Assembly (NCBI RefSeq): GCF_040537815.1
Contig: NZ_JBEWSZ010000002.1
Location: forward strand, 124,001 to 188,000
Direction of reading: 5' to 3'
Length of the DNA stretch: 64,000 bases
From: Mesorhizobium shangrilense
GTDB taxonomy: Bacteria > Pseudomonadota > Alphaproteobacteria > Rhizobiales > Rhizobiaceae
The position numbers and the translations under genes were made by a program. Of this stretch, positions 26,367 through 36,134 are shown piece by piece. Numbering within the stretch: the stretch's first letter is position 1; each line of letters begins with the position of its first letter. The notes beneath the pieces are model-generated. The model did not search any database. It had not been told where the DNA came from and saw nothing but the letters and a program-made list of their open reading frames with translations.

Positions 26367-27502
26367 GCACCCCATACGCCAAGCTGCCGGCCTGGGCCGA
26401 CTACGGGCTCATCCCGCTGATCAACCTGTTCGTCGCCTTCGTCGTCGCCGGCTTCGTGGTGCTTCTGGTCGGAGAAAATCCGTTCCGCGCCGCCGTCATC
26501 CTGGTCGAAGGCGCCTTCGGCAAGGGCACGGGCATCGCCTTCACGCTGTTCTACGCGACAACCTTCATCTTCACCGGGCTTTCGGTGGCGGTTGCCGCGC
26601 ATTGCAGCCTGTTCAACATCGGCACCGAGGGGCAGGCCTATTTAGCCGGCCTCGGCATCGCGGTCGTCTGCCTCAGCTTCGACAGCGTGCTGCCGTGGTG
26701 GCTGCTTTTTCCGCTGGCCATCCTGGCCTCGGCTGCGGTCGGCGCGCTGTGGGCGCTCATCCCCGCTTATCTGCAGGCAAAACGCGGCTCGCACATCGTC
26801 ATCACGACGATCATGTTCAACTTCATCGCCGCCTCGATCATGGTCTACCTCCTGGTCGGGGTGTTGAAACCGGCGGGATCGCAGGCGCCGCAGACGCGCA
26901 ACTTCCTTGGCGGGGCCGAACTTCCGAAGCTCAACTGGATTATCGAACTGTTCGGCGCCAAGATACGCTCGGCGCCGCTCAACATCTGCTTCCTGCTGGC
27001 GCTGATCATGGCCTTTCTGGTCTGGGTGCTGATCTGGCGCACCAAGCTCGGCTATGAGATGCGCACCTATGGCCACAGCCCGAAGGCGGCGCGCTATGCC
27101 GGCATTTCGGAAACCCGCATCATCATCACAGCCATGATGATCTCCGGCGCGCTGGCCGGCATGATGGCGCTCAACCCGACGATGGGTGATCAGCACAATG
27201 TCGCGATCGACTTTGTCTCGGGCGCCGGTTTCGTCGGCATCGCGGTGGCGCTGATGGGCCGCCTGCACCCCATCGGCATCGTGCTGGCTGCCATCCTGTT
27301 CGGCATGCTCTACCAGGGCGGCGCCGAGCTTGCCTTCGAAATGCCGGCCATCAGCCGCGACATGATCGTCATCATCCAGGGCCTTGTCATCCTGTTTGCC
27401 GGGGCGCTCGAACACATGTTCCGGCCTTACATCCAGTCGTTGTTCGCGTCATTCAGCCCGGGGGCGGTCGGCATGGAAGCCGTCAAGGGGAAGGGGGCCT
27501 GA
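26363..27502 (+). CDS. Nucleoside ABC transporter permease 1
   Basis: The 379-residue protein of the BPD_transp_2 (branched-chain/ribose/nucleoside) permease family has about nine to ten helices. Family signatures are LFNIGTEGQAYLAGLGIA, KRGSHIVITTIMFNFIAASI and YGHSPKAARYAGI. In-frame overlap with the ATPase gene (ATGA) and a 1-bp gap to the next permease show tight operon organisation. It would form a heterodimer with permease 2 in the inner membrane. Confidence 0.9.
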   Translation: MSTPYAKLPAWADYGLIPLINLFVAFVVAGFVVLLVGENPFRAAVILVEGAFGKGTGIAFTLFYATTFIFTGLSVAVAAHCSLFNIGTEGQAYLAGLGIAVVCLSFDSVLPWWLLFPLAILASAAVGALWALIPAYLQAKRGSHIVITTIMFNFIAASIMVYLLVGVLKPAGSQAPQTRNFLGGAELPKLNWIIELFGAKIRSAPLNICFLLALIMAFLVWVLIWRTKLGYEMRTYGHSPKAARYAGISETRIIITAMMISGALAGMMALNPTMGDQHNVAIDFVSGAGFVGIAVALMGRLHPIGIVLAAILFGMLYQGGAELAFEMPAISRDMIVIIQGLVILFAGALEHMFRPYIQSLFASFSPGAVGMEAVKGKGA

Positions 27503-27503
27503 G

Positions 27504-28475
27504 ATGGACATCTTCAACGCCATCATCCAGACGCTGGACTCGACCATCCGCCTGTCGGTGCCCTTGCTGCTGGCCTGTCTCGCCGGGCTCTATTCGGAAC
27601 GGGCCGGCATCTTCGACATCGGGCTTGAAGGCAAGATGCTGGTCGGCGCCTTTGCCGGCGCGGCTGCCGCTGCGGTCTTTCACTCGGCCTTTATCGGCCT
27701 CGGCATGGCCATCCTCATCTCGGTCGCTTTTGCCATGGTGCATGGCTTCGCCTCGATCACCCATCGCGGCAACCAGATCGTGTCCGGCGTCGCCATCAAC
27801 TTCATTGCAGCGGGATCGACCATCATCCTCGGCCAAGCCTGGTTCCAGCAGGGCGGGCGCACGCCGGCGCTGGGTGCGGGCGAGCGGTTCTCGCCGATCA
27901 CCTTGCCGGGTGCCGAAGCGGTCAAGGACGTGCCGATCCTCGGGCAGATCTATTCCGAGCTTCTGTCGGGCCATTCGGCGCTGGTCTACCTCGCTTTCCT
28001 GATGGTGCCGTTCACCTGGTGGGTGCTGTTTCGCACCCGCTTCGGCCTGCGCCTGCGCGCCGTCGGAGAGAACCCGGCGGCTGTCGATACGGCCGGCATA
28101 TCTGTCGCATGGCTGCGCTACCGGGCGCTGATCTGCACGGGCATCCTGACCGGCGTCGCCGGCGCCTACCTGTCGATGGCGCAGAATGGCGGCTTCGTGA
28201 AGGACATGACCGCCGGCAAGGGCTACATCGCGCTGGCGGCACTCATCTTCGCCAAATGGAAGCCGGTCAACGCCATGTTCGCCTGCCTGCTGTTCGGCTT
28301 CCTCGACGCGCTGTCGATCCGACTGCAAGGCACGCCGCTGCCCATCATCGGCAAGGTGCCGGTGCAGTTCATGCAGGCGCTGCCCTATATCCTCACCGTC
28401 ATCCTGCTCGCCGGCTTCATCGGCAAGGCCATTCCGCCGCGCGCCGGCGGCGTACCCTACGTCAAGGAGCGCTGA
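27504..28475 (+). CDS. Nucleoside ABC transporter permease 2
   Basis: The protein has 323 residues from ATG 27504, right after the permease 1 stop, with AGGGGG upstream. It belongs to the same permease family: YSERAGIFDIGLEGKMLVGA, THRGNQIVSGVAINFIAAGS, FGLRLRAVGENPAAVDTAGI and GKGYIALAALIFAKWKP. It pairs with permease 1. The shorter length and GLEGKM motif fit the second subunit of BMP-type systems. Confidence 0.92.
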   Translation: MDIFNAIIQTLDSTIRLSVPLLLACLAGLYSERAGIFDIGLEGKMLVGAFAGAAAAAVFHSAFIGLGMAILISVAFAMVHGFASITHRGNQIVSGVAINFIAAGSTIILGQAWFQQGGRTPALGAGERFSPITLPGAEAVKDVPILGQIYSELLSGHSALVYLAFLMVPFTWWVLFRTRFGLRLRAVGENPAAVDTAGISVAWLRYRALICTGILTGVAGAYLSMAQNGGFVKDMTAGKGYIALAALIFAKWKPVNAMFACLLFGFLDALSIRLQGTPLPIIGKVPVQFMQALPYILTVILLAGFIGKAIPPRAGGVPYVKER

Positions 28476-28477
28476 GC

Positions 28478-28543
28478 ATGACTGGAAACCACGGCCTCGG
28501 CCACAACCGGGTTTCGGACACGATCATGGCGGAGAACGACTGA
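28478..28543 (+). CDS. Possible 21-residue micro-ORF between permease 2 and cdd
   Basis: An ATG 2 bp after the permease stop opens a frame encoding MTGNHGLGHNRVSDTIMAEN and a final Asp; its TGA abuts the ATG of cdd (TGAATG). AAGGAG lies 10 bp before the ATG, inside the permease gene. The arrangement would couple translation of cdd to the permease. Whether the peptide itself matters is unknown. Confidence 0.4.
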   Translation: MTGNHGLGHNRVSDTIMAEND

Positions 28544-28936
28544 ATGTCCCACGATCTGTTCGAAGCGGCCAGGACCGCCATGGCCAAGGCCTATGCGCCC
28601 TATTCGAAATTCCCCGTTGGCGCTGCTCTTCGTACTGAGGACGGGCGTGTCTTTGCCGGCGCCAACATCGAGGTTGCTTCCTATCCGGAAGGCTGGTGCG
28701 CCGAAACCACGGCGCTCGGCCACTACATCATGGGCGGCGGCGGCAAGATCACCGAGATCGCCGTTGTCGCCGAGCGCATGGCCAAATGCTCGCCCTGTGG
28801 CGGCTGCCGGCAGAGGCTGGCCGAATTCTGCCGGCCGGAAACAAAGCTCTATCTCTGCGACAATGGCGGTGTGGTCGAAACCGTGACCATGGGCCAGATG
28901 CTGCCTTACGGTTTCCAGGGCGACATCCTGAAATGA
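28544..28936 (+). CDS. cdd: Cytidine deaminase
   Basis: The 130-residue enzyme has the zinc site of the cytidine deaminase family: Cys in GWCAETTAL with catalytic Glu next to it, and the pair in CSPCGGCRQ. The substrate loop reads YSKFPVGAAL and GANIEVASYP. It deaminates cytidine and deoxycytidine to uridine forms, feeding the phosphorylase downstream. The stop overlaps the next start (ATGA). Confidence 0.93.
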   Translation: MSHDLFEAARTAMAKAYAPYSKFPVGAALRTEDGRVFAGANIEVASYPEGWCAETTALGHYIMGGGGKITEIAVVAERMAKCSPCGGCRQRLAEFCRPETKLYLCDNGGVVETVTMGQMLPYGFQGDILK

Positions 28937-29739
28937 AAGAGGCGCTCGATCATCTCGTCGAAAGACTGGACGGATTGGCGCCCGCCACCGCGCTGGTGCT
29001 GGGCTCCGGCCTGGGCGGGCTGGTCGACCAGATCGAGAACCCGATCCGTATCTCCTACGCCGACCTGCCGGGTTTCCCCCGAAGCGGCGTCACAGGCCAT
29101 GCCGGCGAAGTGGTGGCGGGGCTGTTTGCCGGTGTGCCGGTGCTGATGCTTTCCGGCCGCGCCCATTACTACGAACACGGCGTTGCTGCCGCAATGCGGC
29201 CGGTGCTGGAAGTGCTCGCCGGCATCGGCATCACAAAACTGATCCTCACCAATGCCGCCGGTTCGGTCGATTCCGACATGGGGCCGGGCTCGGTGATGCT
29301 GATCACCGACCATATCAATTTCTCCGGCACCAACCCGCTGATCGGCGAGCCCAGCGACCGCCGTTTCGTCGGCCTGACGGAAGCCTATGATGCCGGCATC
29401 CGCAAGGCGATCGAGCGCGCGGCGAAGGCGACCGGCACTCCCCTTCACAGGGGTGTCTACATGTGGTTCTCCGGGCCGTGCTTCGAGACACCTGCGGAAA
29501 TCCGCATGGCGCGCGTCATGGGCGCCAATGCGGTGGGCATGTCGACCGTGCCGGAGGTCATCCTTGCCCGCTTTCTTGGCCTGCGCGTGGCCGCCTGTTC
29601 GGTCATCACCAACCTTGCCGCCGGCATGACCGGGGCCGAGCTTTCGCATCAGGAAACCAAGGACATGGCACCGGTCGGCGGCGCGCGGCTGGCAACCATC
29701 CTCCAGCGCCTGTTCCGCGACGGGTTGCCGGAGAGCTGA
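28933..29739 (+). CDS. punA: Purine-nucleoside phosphorylase
   Basis: The trimeric (NP-II type) PNP has 268 residues. Motifs: LVLGSGLGGL (phosphate loop), GRAHYYEHG, TNAAGSV, FSGPCFETPAEIRM and MGANAVGMSTVPEV. It splits purine (deoxy)nucleosides with phosphate to base and (deoxy)ribose-1-phosphate. It overlaps cdd by 4 bp and deoA by 1 bp (TGATG), so translation is coupled throughout. Confidence 0.93.
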   Translation: MKEALDHLVERLDGLAPATALVLGSGLGGLVDQIENPIRISYADLPGFPRSGVTGHAGEVVAGLFAGVPVLMLSGRAHYYEHGVAAAMRPVLEVLAGIGITKLILTNAAGSVDSDMGPGSVMLITDHINFSGTNPLIGEPSDRRFVGLTEAYDAGIRKAIERAAKATGTPLHRGVYMWFSGPCFETPAEIRMARVMGANAVGMSTVPEVILARFLGLRVAACSVITNLAAGMTGAELSHQETKDMAPVGGARLATILQRLFRDGLPES

Positions 29740-31055
29740 TGCTTCCGCAGGAAATCATCCGCCGCAAGCGCGATGGCCAGAAGCTGTCGGTGCAGGAGAT
29801 CACGTCCCTCGTCAGCGGGGTGACGGATGGTACCGTCTCGGACGGCCAGGTCGGCGCCTTCGCCATGGCGGTGTTCTTCAACGGCATGAGCCGCGACGAG
29901 GCGGTGGCGTTGACGCTGGCCATGCGCGATTCCGGCGATGTGCTCGACTGGTCCGACCTGCCCGGCCCGGTCACCGATAAGCATTCGACAGGTGGTGTCG
30001 GTGACAACGTCTCGCTGATGCTGGCGCCGATCGTCGCCGCCTGTGGCGCCTATGTGCCGATGATTTCCGGCAGGGGCCTTGGCCATACCGGCGGCACGCT
30101 GGACAAGATGGATTCCATTCCCGGCTATACCAGCCAGCCGGACATCCAGCTGTTTCGCAAGGCGGTGCTTGAAACCGGCTGCGCCATCATCGGCCAGACC
30201 GCCGACCTCGCACCCGCCGACCGCCGGCTCTATGCGATCCGCGATGTGACGGGCACGGTCGAATCCGTGCCGCTGATCACCGCCTCGATCCTGTCGAAGA
30301 AGCTGGCGGCCGGCCTGCAATCGCTGGTGCTCGACGTTAAGGTCGGCAATGGCGCCTTCATGGAGAAGTCGCGCGACGCAACGGCACTCGCCAACAGCCT
30401 GGTGGAGATCGCCAATGGCGCCGGCCTCAGCGCCTCGGCGCTGGTCACCGGCATGAACGAGCCCTTGGCGTCCGCGGCCGGCAACGCCGTCGAGGTGCGC
30501 AACGCCGTGGATTTCCTGACAGGCCGTTTCCGTGATCGCAGGCTGGAGGATGTAACGCTGGCGCTGGCGGCCGAGATGCTGCAGTCGGCCGGGATCGTGT
30601 CGTCTAACCAGGACGGCATGCGGCGTGCCAGCGAGACGCTCGCCAGCGGCAGTGCCGCGGCGGTCTTCGGCCGCATGGTGGCAGTCCTTGGCGGTCCCGC
30701 CGATTTCGTCGAGAAGCCCGAGAAATACCTGCCGAAGGCAGATACGGAATTCACCGTCGAGGCGCCGGGAAACGGCTTCGTCACGGGCATCGCCACCCGT
30801 GACATCGGGCTTGCCGTGGTCGGGCTTGGGGGCGGGCGCACGCGGCCGGACGACAAGATAGACCATGCCGTCGGCATCACCCGGTTGTTGCCGATTGGTG
30901 CGGAGGTGCGGACTGGTGAGGCGCTGGCGTTGATCCATGCACGCACGGTCCCGGATGCGGAGGCGGCGGCTTCGGCAGTGCTTTCAGCCTACAGTATCGG
31001 AGCCTCGAAGCCAGGCGCGGACAAGGCGGTCATCCGGCGGATCCTGCCGCGCTGA
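29739..31055 (+). CDS. deoA: Thymidine/pyrimidine phosphorylase
   Basis: The 438-residue enzyme of nucleoside phosphorylase family II shows TDKHSTGGVGDNVSLMLAPI (phosphate-binding and signature region), SGRGLGHTGGTLDKMDSIPG, AIRDVTGTVESVPLITASIL and DVKVGNGAFM. It cleaves thymidine and deoxyuridine to base and deoxyribose-1-phosphate. It is the last gene of the plus-strand salvage operon; a palindromic repeat follows and may end transcription. Confidence 0.93.
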   Translation: MLPQEIIRRKRDGQKLSVQEITSLVSGVTDGTVSDGQVGAFAMAVFFNGMSRDEAVALTLAMRDSGDVLDWSDLPGPVTDKHSTGGVGDNVSLMLAPIVAACGAYVPMISGRGLGHTGGTLDKMDSIPGYTSQPDIQLFRKAVLETGCAIIGQTADLAPADRRLYAIRDVTGTVESVPLITASILSKKLAAGLQSLVLDVKVGNGAFMEKSRDATALANSLVEIANGAGLSASALVTGMNEPLASAAGNAVEVRNAVDFLTGRFRDRRLEDVTLALAAEMLQSAGIVSSNQDGMRRASETLASGSAAAVFGRMVAVLGGPADFVEKPEKYLPKADTEFTVEAPGNGFVTGIATRDIGLAVVGLGGGRTRPDDKIDHAVGITRLLPIGAEVRTGEALALIHARTVPDAEAAASAVLSAYSIGASKPGADKAVIRRILPR

Positions 31056-31062
31056 TTTTTGC

Positions 31063-31187
31063 TAGAGCCCATTCCGCCCGACAGGATCGGGTCGGGGCTC
31101 TATCTGTTCGTTTGAGCATGATCTCTGGACAAACGGGGACCGTTTGTCCGAGAAAGCCGGATTCCACCTTTCGGGATCATGCTCTAG
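31063..31187. repeat. Intergenic palindromic repeat of rhizobial type
   Basis: Two nested inverted structures lie between deoA and the convergent aspartic-protease gene. TAGAGCCC...GGGCTCTA (31063-31102) could serve as the deoA terminator. GAGCATGATC...GATCATGCTC (about 31114-31185) encloses a smaller hairpin ACAAACGG/CCGTTTGT and the phrase TTCCACCTTTCGGGATCATG, the hallmark of a repeat found many times in Mesorhizobium and Rhizobium intergenic DNA. No coding capacity. Confidence 0.7.
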
Positions 31188-31188
31188 A

Positions 31189-31752
31189 TCACTGAACGAG
31201 CAGCAGCGCGCCGTTTTCGACCTGGTATTTCTGCAGCCGCGTGAGGAAGCTCATGCCGATGAGATTGGTTTGAAGCGCCTTGTCGTCGAGCACGACCGCC
31301 TGGACGTCATCCAACTGGATGTTGCCGATCTGCAGCCGGTCGACCGTCACAACCGCGGCCTTGATCGTGCCATTGGCAGTGTTGACCTGGCGCGTGAAGT
31401 CGGAGGGGTTCAGCGACAGGCCGATCCTGCGTGCCGTCGAGGTGTTGATGGCTACCAGCGTCGCGCCGGTGTCGATCATGCCGTCGACCTGACGGCCGTT
31501 GAGCTTGAACTGCGAGGTGAAGTGCCCGCGCGCATCCGCCTCGACCACAAACTTGCGGCCGAGCGGCTGCGTTATCGCCGGCTTGTCCTGTAGCGCCGCG
31601 AGTTTCACATCCGGTTGCGTATCCGTGGCCGGCCTGGCGGCGACCGCCGATCTCAGCAATCCCTCGATAAGCCGAGGGTTTGACTGATAGACCATCGGGA
31701 TCGATGCCGCTATTGCGGCAGACGCGCCAAAAATGAGAATTGTACGCAGCAT
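31189..31752 (-). CDS. Retropepsin-like aspartic protease, TIGR02281-type
   Basis: The protein has 187 residues: an N-terminal membrane anchor or signal (TILIFGASAAIAASIPMVY), a linker, then a single-lobe aspartic protease domain. The catalytic motif is IDTGATLVAI, followed by RIGLSL and the conserved NLIGMSFLTRLQKYQVENG end. Such proteins act as homodimers facing the periplasm; targets are unknown. It is transcribed towards deoA across the palindromic repeat. Confidence 0.85.
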   Translation of the reverse strand: MLRTILIFGASAAIAASIPMVYQSNPRLIEGLLRSAVAARPATDTQPDVKLAALQDKPAITQPLGRKFVVEADARGHFTSQFKLNGRQVDGMIDTGATLVAINTSTARRIGLSLNPSDFTRQVNTANGTIKAAVVTVDRLQIGNIQLDDVQAVVLDDKALQTNLIGMSFLTRLQKYQVENGALLLVQ

Positions 31753-31879
31753 GGCTCAACCTTTTGAGGGTTGATCCTTAGTCCGGACATGGTGTTTGCC
31801 GCTTTAACGCGCGTCGAAACCACACCTTTGCGTAAACAACCGGTAAACGCGGTCGCAGCTGGGCAGCTTCGAGAAACGG

Positions 31880-32509
31880 CTATTTGGTTCCGTACATGCG
31901 GTCGCCGGCGTCGCCGAGGCCGGGCATGATGTAGCCCTTCTCGTTGAGCTGGCGGTCAATGGAAGCGGTGAAGACGGGAACGTCCGGATGCGCCTTGGTG
32001 AAGCGCTCGATGCCCTCGGGCGCCGCCAGCAGGCAGAGGAAGCGGATGTTGGTGGCGCCGCGTTCCTTCAGCTTGTCGATCGCCGCGATCGCCGAATTGG
32101 CGGTCGCCAGCATCGGATCGACGACGATGACCAGGCGGTCTGCGAGGTCGCTCGGCGCCTTGAAGAAATACTCGACCGCTTCCAGCGTTTCGTGATCGCG
32201 GTAGAGGCCGACATGGGCGACGCGGGCCGCCGGCACCAGGTCGAGCAGGCCTTCCAGCAAGCCGTTGCCGGCGCGCAGCACCGAGGCGAAGACCAGCTTC
32301 TTGCCTTCCAGGGTAGGCGCTTCCATCGTCTCCATCGGCGTCTCGATGGTTGTCGTGGTCAGTTCGAGATTGCGGGTGACCTCATAGCCGAGCAGCAGCG
32401 AAATCTCGCGGAGCAATCTGCGAAAGCCGGCCGTCGAGGTCTCCTTCTTGCGCATGATGGTGAGCTTGTGCTGGACAAGCGGGTGGTCGACGACGGTGAC
32501 GCCCTTCAT
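31880..32509 (-). CDS. upp: Uracil phosphoribosyltransferase
   Basis: The enzyme has 209 residues from ATG 32509 (GGAG 7 bp upstream; a start 7 codons earlier is less likely). Motifs: [31 protein letters not shown], and the PRPP loop reading [16 protein letters not shown] where most family members have ATGGSA. It converts uracil and PRPP to UMP. It lies 85 bp after add on the same strand and completes the salvage pathway opposite the nucleoside operon. Confidence 0.93.
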   Translation of the reverse strand: MKGVTVVDHPLVQHKLTIMRKKETSTAGFRRLLREISLLLGYEVTRNLELTTTTIETPMETMEAPTLEGKKLVFASVLRAGNGLLEGLLDLVPAARVAHVGLYRDHETLEAVEYFFKAPSDLADRLVIVVDPMLATANSAIAAIDKLKERGATNIRFLCLLAAPEGIERFTKAHPDVPVFTASIDRQLNEKGYIMPGLGDAGDRMYGTK

Positions 32510-32594
32510 GGTGCTCTCCTGATCTTTCATTTGAAGAGACCCTAGCTTCTATGCGCCGGCCAAGGAACCGCCTGTGGCCGCCGGACCACAGATT

Positions 32595-33569
32595 TCAGCG
32601 TGCGGCGCCGTTGAGGCGGGCAAGCAGGGCCGTTTTCGTCTTGCGGTCGACGAAGGCGGCTTCGATCGCGGTCCTGGTGACCGCCGTGAGCGCCTTCTCG
32701 TTCATCGAGAAGTGCTCGGAGGCGATGTCGTATTCGCGCTTCAGCGAGGTCCAGAAATAGGGCGGATCGTCGGAATTGAGCGTCACCTTGCAACCGGCCG
32801 CTTGCAGGGCGGGAAAGGGGTGGTCGGCAAAACTGTCGAAGACCTTCAGCGCGATGTTGGAGCCGGGGCAGCATTCCAGCACGATGCCTTCGTCGGCGAT
32901 GCGCCGGACAAGGTCGGGGTTCTCGATGGCGCGCACGCCATGGCCGATGCGCGAGGGGCGGATATGGTCGAGCGCTGCCTGGACGCTCTCCCAGCCCATC
33001 AGTTCGCCGGCGTGGATGGTGATGCCAAGGCCGGCCTCGCGCGCGATCTCGAAGGCGCGCACGTAGTCCTCGAAGTCCCCCATCCGCTCGTCGCCGGCGA
33101 CGCCGAAGCCGGTCACCAGCGGATGTCCGCAGCGTGCCGCGAAGCGCGCCGCCTGCTCGATCGATTCCACGCCGACGTGGCGCACGCCGGTGACGATCAT
33201 ACGGCCTTCGATGCCCGTCTTGGCCTTGGCGCGGGCCATGCCTTCGCCAAGCGCGTCCGTATAGGCCTTGGGCGACAGTCCGGCCTTCTTCGCATGGTCC
33301 GGCGAGGTGAAGACTTCGGAATAGATGGCGCCGTCGCGGGCGAGGCTCGTCAGATAGTGGTCGGCCAGCCGCGCATAGTCCTCCTCCGTCCGGAACAGGT
33401 CGGCGGAAAAGTCATAGGCGGCGAGAAAGGAGGTGAAATCGTGCCAGACAAATGAACCGTCCTGGATATAGGGCGAGGTGTCCTTGCCGTATTTCCGTGC
33501 CTGGCTGATGACGAGCTCTGGCGCCGCCGCCCCTTCTATGTGGCAGTGCAGTTCCGCTTTCAAAGGCAT
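32595..33569 (-). CDS. add: Adenosine deaminase
   Basis: The 324-residue TIM-barrel zinc hydrolase shows metal ligands [12 protein letters not shown] (with catalytic Glu), SRIGHGVRA and LNSDDPPYF. It deaminates adenosine and deoxyadenosine to inosine forms, which the phosphorylase of the facing operon can split. It is the first gene of a minus-strand add-upp pair, divergent from ubiE across a 134-bp promoter region. Confidence 0.92.
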   Translation of the reverse strand: MPLKAELHCHIEGAAAPELVISQARKYGKDTSPYIQDGSFVWHDFTSFLAAYDFSADLFRTEEDYARLADHYLTSLARDGAIYSEVFTSPDHAKKAGLSPKAYTDALGEGMARAKAKTGIEGRMIVTGVRHVGVESIEQAARFAARCGHPLVTGFGVAGDERMGDFEDYVRAFEIAREAGLGITIHAGELMGWESVQAALDHIRPSRIGHGVRAIENPDLVRRIADEGIVLECCPGSNIALKVFDSFADHPFPALQAAGCKVTLNSDDPPYFWTSLKREYDIASEHFSMNEKALTAVTRTAIEAAFVDRKTKTALLARLNGAAR

Positions 33570-33703
33570 TCAATCTTCCCGTCTGATCGGTCCAGGTTGC
33601 ATAGGCCCACCGCCTGGAAGCGCGGCCGAACACCGCGCCTTAAACAATAGCGCCCGCACTGGTGATCGGCTATGGTCCCGCCGATTTTATGACGGATCGA
33701 AAA

Positions 33704-34480
33704 ATGTCAGTTGAGAGAACCACGGCCGCCGGCGGCATGGAAACTTCCTATGGTTTCAAGCGTGTAGGGGCTGATGACAAGCAGTCCCTGGTCAATGACG
33801 TTTTCCACAAGGTTGCGAACCGCTACGACCTGATGAACGACCTGATGTCGGCGGGCCTGCACCGGCTGTGGAAGGATGCCATGGTTGCGTGGCTGAATCC
33901 TCCAAAGAGACAGGGCTGGCGCGTGCTCGATGTGGCCGGCGGCACCGGCGACATCGCCTTCCGCATCGTCGAGGCAAGCCATGGCCACGCCCATGCCACC
34001 ATTCTCGACATCAATGGCTCGATGCTGGCTGTCGGCCGCGACCGGGCCGAAAAGAAAGGCATGTCGGGCAATACCGATTTCGTCGAGGCCAATGCCGAGG
34101 AACTGCCGTTCCCCGACGCCACATTCGATGCCTATACGATCGCCTTCGGCATTCGCAATGTGCCGCGCATCGACGTGGCGCTTGGTGAAGCCTTCCGTGT
34201 GCTGAAGCCTGGTGGACGCCTGCTGTGCCTGGAATTTTCCGAGGTCGAGATGCCGCTGCTCGACAAGGCTTATGAGGCCTGGTCGTTTAACGCCATTCCC
34301 AAGATCGGCAAGATGGTTACCGGCGACGGCGAGCCCTACTCCTATCTGGTCGAGTCGATTGCCAAGTTTCCCAACCAGAAGAATTTCGCGGCGATGATTT
34401 CCCGCGCCGGCTTCGACCGCGTGTCCTTCCGCAACTATTCCGGCGGCATCGCGGCACTTCATTCGGGCTGGAAGCTTTGA
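33704..34480 (+). CDS. ubiE: Ubiquinone biosynthesis C-methyltransferase UbiE
   Basis: The SAM-dependent methyltransferase has 258 residues from ATG 33704 (a start 5 codons earlier is possible; neither has a strong SD). Signatures: [33 protein letters not shown] (SAM loop) and [11 protein letters not shown]. It methylates the demethylated ubiquinone ring precursor. It is followed 67 bp later by ubiB, the conserved rhizobial order. Upstream, the usual fpg gene is not present. Confidence 0.95.
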   Translation: MSVERTTAAGGMETSYGFKRVGADDKQSLVNDVFHKVANRYDLMNDLMSAGLHRLWKDAMVAWLNPPKRQGWRVLDVAGGTGDIAFRIVEASHGHAHATILDINGSMLAVGRDRAEKKGMSGNTDFVEANAEELPFPDATFDAYTIAFGIRNVPRIDVALGEAFRVLKPGGRLLCLEFSEVEMPLLDKAYEAWSFNAIPKIGKMVTGDGEPYSYLVESIAKFPNQKNFAAMISRAGFDRVSFRNYSGGIAALHSGWKL

Positions 34481-34547
34481 GGCCGTCGCGCATTTCACAT
34501 GATCGATCTGCCTTACGCTGGTTCCGGGAACCGGCGGGAGTGCGGTC

Positions 34548-36122
34548 ATGAGCACGTTAAGCGCCGGGTTCAGGCTCGCACGCGCCGGCTGGGTACTGGT
34601 CCGTGAAGGCGTTGTCGCGGCGCTGCCGGGAGAAGAACTGTCCGGCCTGCCGAAATTCGGCTGGCGCGTGGCCCGGCTGCTCACCCGTCGCCGCGCACTT
34701 TCCTACGAGCGCAGCGACCGGCTGGGCAAAGCCGTCGTCCGGCTCGGGCCTTCCTATGTCAAGCTCGGCCAGTTCCTTGCAACACGGCCGGACGTCGTCG
34801 GCAACGACATGGCGCTCGATCTCGCCATGCTGCAGGACAAGATGCACACGTTTCCGAAGGCGGAGGCCGTGGCTGCCATCGAAGCTTCACTTGGGCGCAA
34901 GATCGACGATCTCTACGTCGATTTCGGCGATCCGGTAGCGGCGGCTTCCATTGCCCAGGTTCACGCCGCCGACACCGTCCGCGATGGTGCCGTCACCCGG
35001 GTGGCGGTGAAAGTCATCCGGCCGGGCGTGCGCCGCCGCTTCTTCCATGATCTCGAAAGCTATTTCCTCGCTGCCCGCCTGCAGGAAAAATACATTCCGT
35101 CTTCGCGCCGCCTGCGGCCTGTCGAAGTAACGGAGACGCTGGCCCAGACCACCAAGATCGAGATGGATCTGCGGCTCGAGGCTGCGGCACTTTCGGAACT
35201 CGGCGAGAACACCAGGGATGATCCGGGTTTCCGGGTGCCGTCCGTCGATTGGGAGCGCACCGGCCGCGACGTGCTGACCATGGAGTGGGTCGACGGCGTC
35301 AAGATGAACAACATCGCCGGCCTAGAGGCCGCCGGTCATGATCTGAAGGCCATCGCCTCCAACCTCATCCAGTCGTTCCTCCGCCATACGCTGCGCGACG
35401 GCTTCTTCCATGCCGACATGCATCCGGGAAATCTGTTCGTCGAGGCCAACGGCACCATCGTCGCCGTCGACCTCGGCATTGCCGGACGGCTCGGCAAGAA
35501 GGAGCGCCGCTTCCTCGCCGAAATCCTCTACGGCTTCATCACCCGCGATTATCTGCGTGTCGCCGAGGTGCATTTCGAGGCCGGCTACGTGCCGCGCCAG
35601 CACAATGTCGCTGCTTTCGCGCAGGCGATCAGGGCGATCGGCGAACCGATCCACGGCCAGCCGGCCGAGACCATTTCGATGGCCAAGCTTTTGACGCTGC
35701 TGTTCGAAGTGACCGAGCTGTTCGACATGGCGACGCGGCCTGAACTGATCCTGCTGCAGAAGACCATGGTGGTGGTCGAGGGCGTGGCGCGCACGCTCGA
35801 TCCGGCCTTCAACATGTGGAAGACGGCCGAACCGGTGGTCGGCGACTGGATCGCCGGCAATCTCGGCCCGCGTAGCCTGCTGGTCGATGCGCGCGACGGC
35901 GCCAAGGCGATGCTGGCGCTGGTCCGCCAGGCGCCCGAGCTTGCCGCCCGCACCGAGCGGCTGTCGCGCGAAATCGATTTGATGGCCGAGCATGGCCTGC
36001 GCTTCGACGAAACCACCGCGCACGCCATCGGCAAGGCCGAGGCGCGTTACAGCCGCTCTGGGCGCTGGGCACTGTGGGTGATCGCGCTGACGCTGGTCTA
36101 TATCGCCTGGAAAATCTTGTGA
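34548..36122 (+). CDS. ubiB: ABC1-family atypical kinase UbiB
   Basis: The protein has 524 residues. Kinase-like motifs: LGPSYVKLGQFLATRPD (KxGQ), PVAAASIAQVHAAD (Ala-rich nucleotide loop), FFHADMHPGNLFV and VDLGIAGRLGK. The C-terminal end has a membrane helix (ALWVIALTLVYIAWKI). UbiB is an ATPase needed for ubiquinone assembly, probably extracting lipid intermediates from the membrane. It sits between ubiE and coaBC. Confidence 0.95.
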   Translation: MSTLSAGFRLARAGWVLVREGVVAALPGEELSGLPKFGWRVARLLTRRRALSYERSDRLGKAVVRLGPSYVKLGQFLATRPDVVGNDMALDLAMLQDKMHTFPKAEAVAAIEASLGRKIDDLYVDFGDPVAAASIAQVHAADTVRDGAVTRVAVKVIRPGVRRRFFHDLESYFLAARLQEKYIPSSRRLRPVEVTETLAQTTKIEMDLRLEAAALSELGENTRDDPGFRVPSVDWERTGRDVLTMEWVDGVKMNNIAGLEAAGHDLKAIASNLIQSFLRHTLRDGFFHADMHPGNLFVEANGTIVAVDLGIAGRLGKKERRFLAEILYGFITRDYLRVAEVHFEAGYVPRQHNVAAFAQAIRAIGEPIHGQPAETISMAKLLTLLFEVTELFDMATRPELILLQKTMVVVEGVARTLDPAFNMWKTAEPVVGDWIAGNLGPRSLLVDARDGAKAMLALVRQAPELAARTERLSREIDLMAEHGLRFDETTAHAIGKAEARYSRSGRWALWVIALTLVYIAWKIL

Positions 36123-36134
36123 TTGCTGACTTTT

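Noticed and set aside
24786..26375. 529-codon open frame antisense to the nucleoside ABC ATPase
   Set aside because: Shadow of codon bias; the ATPase has all ABC motifs in the plus frame.
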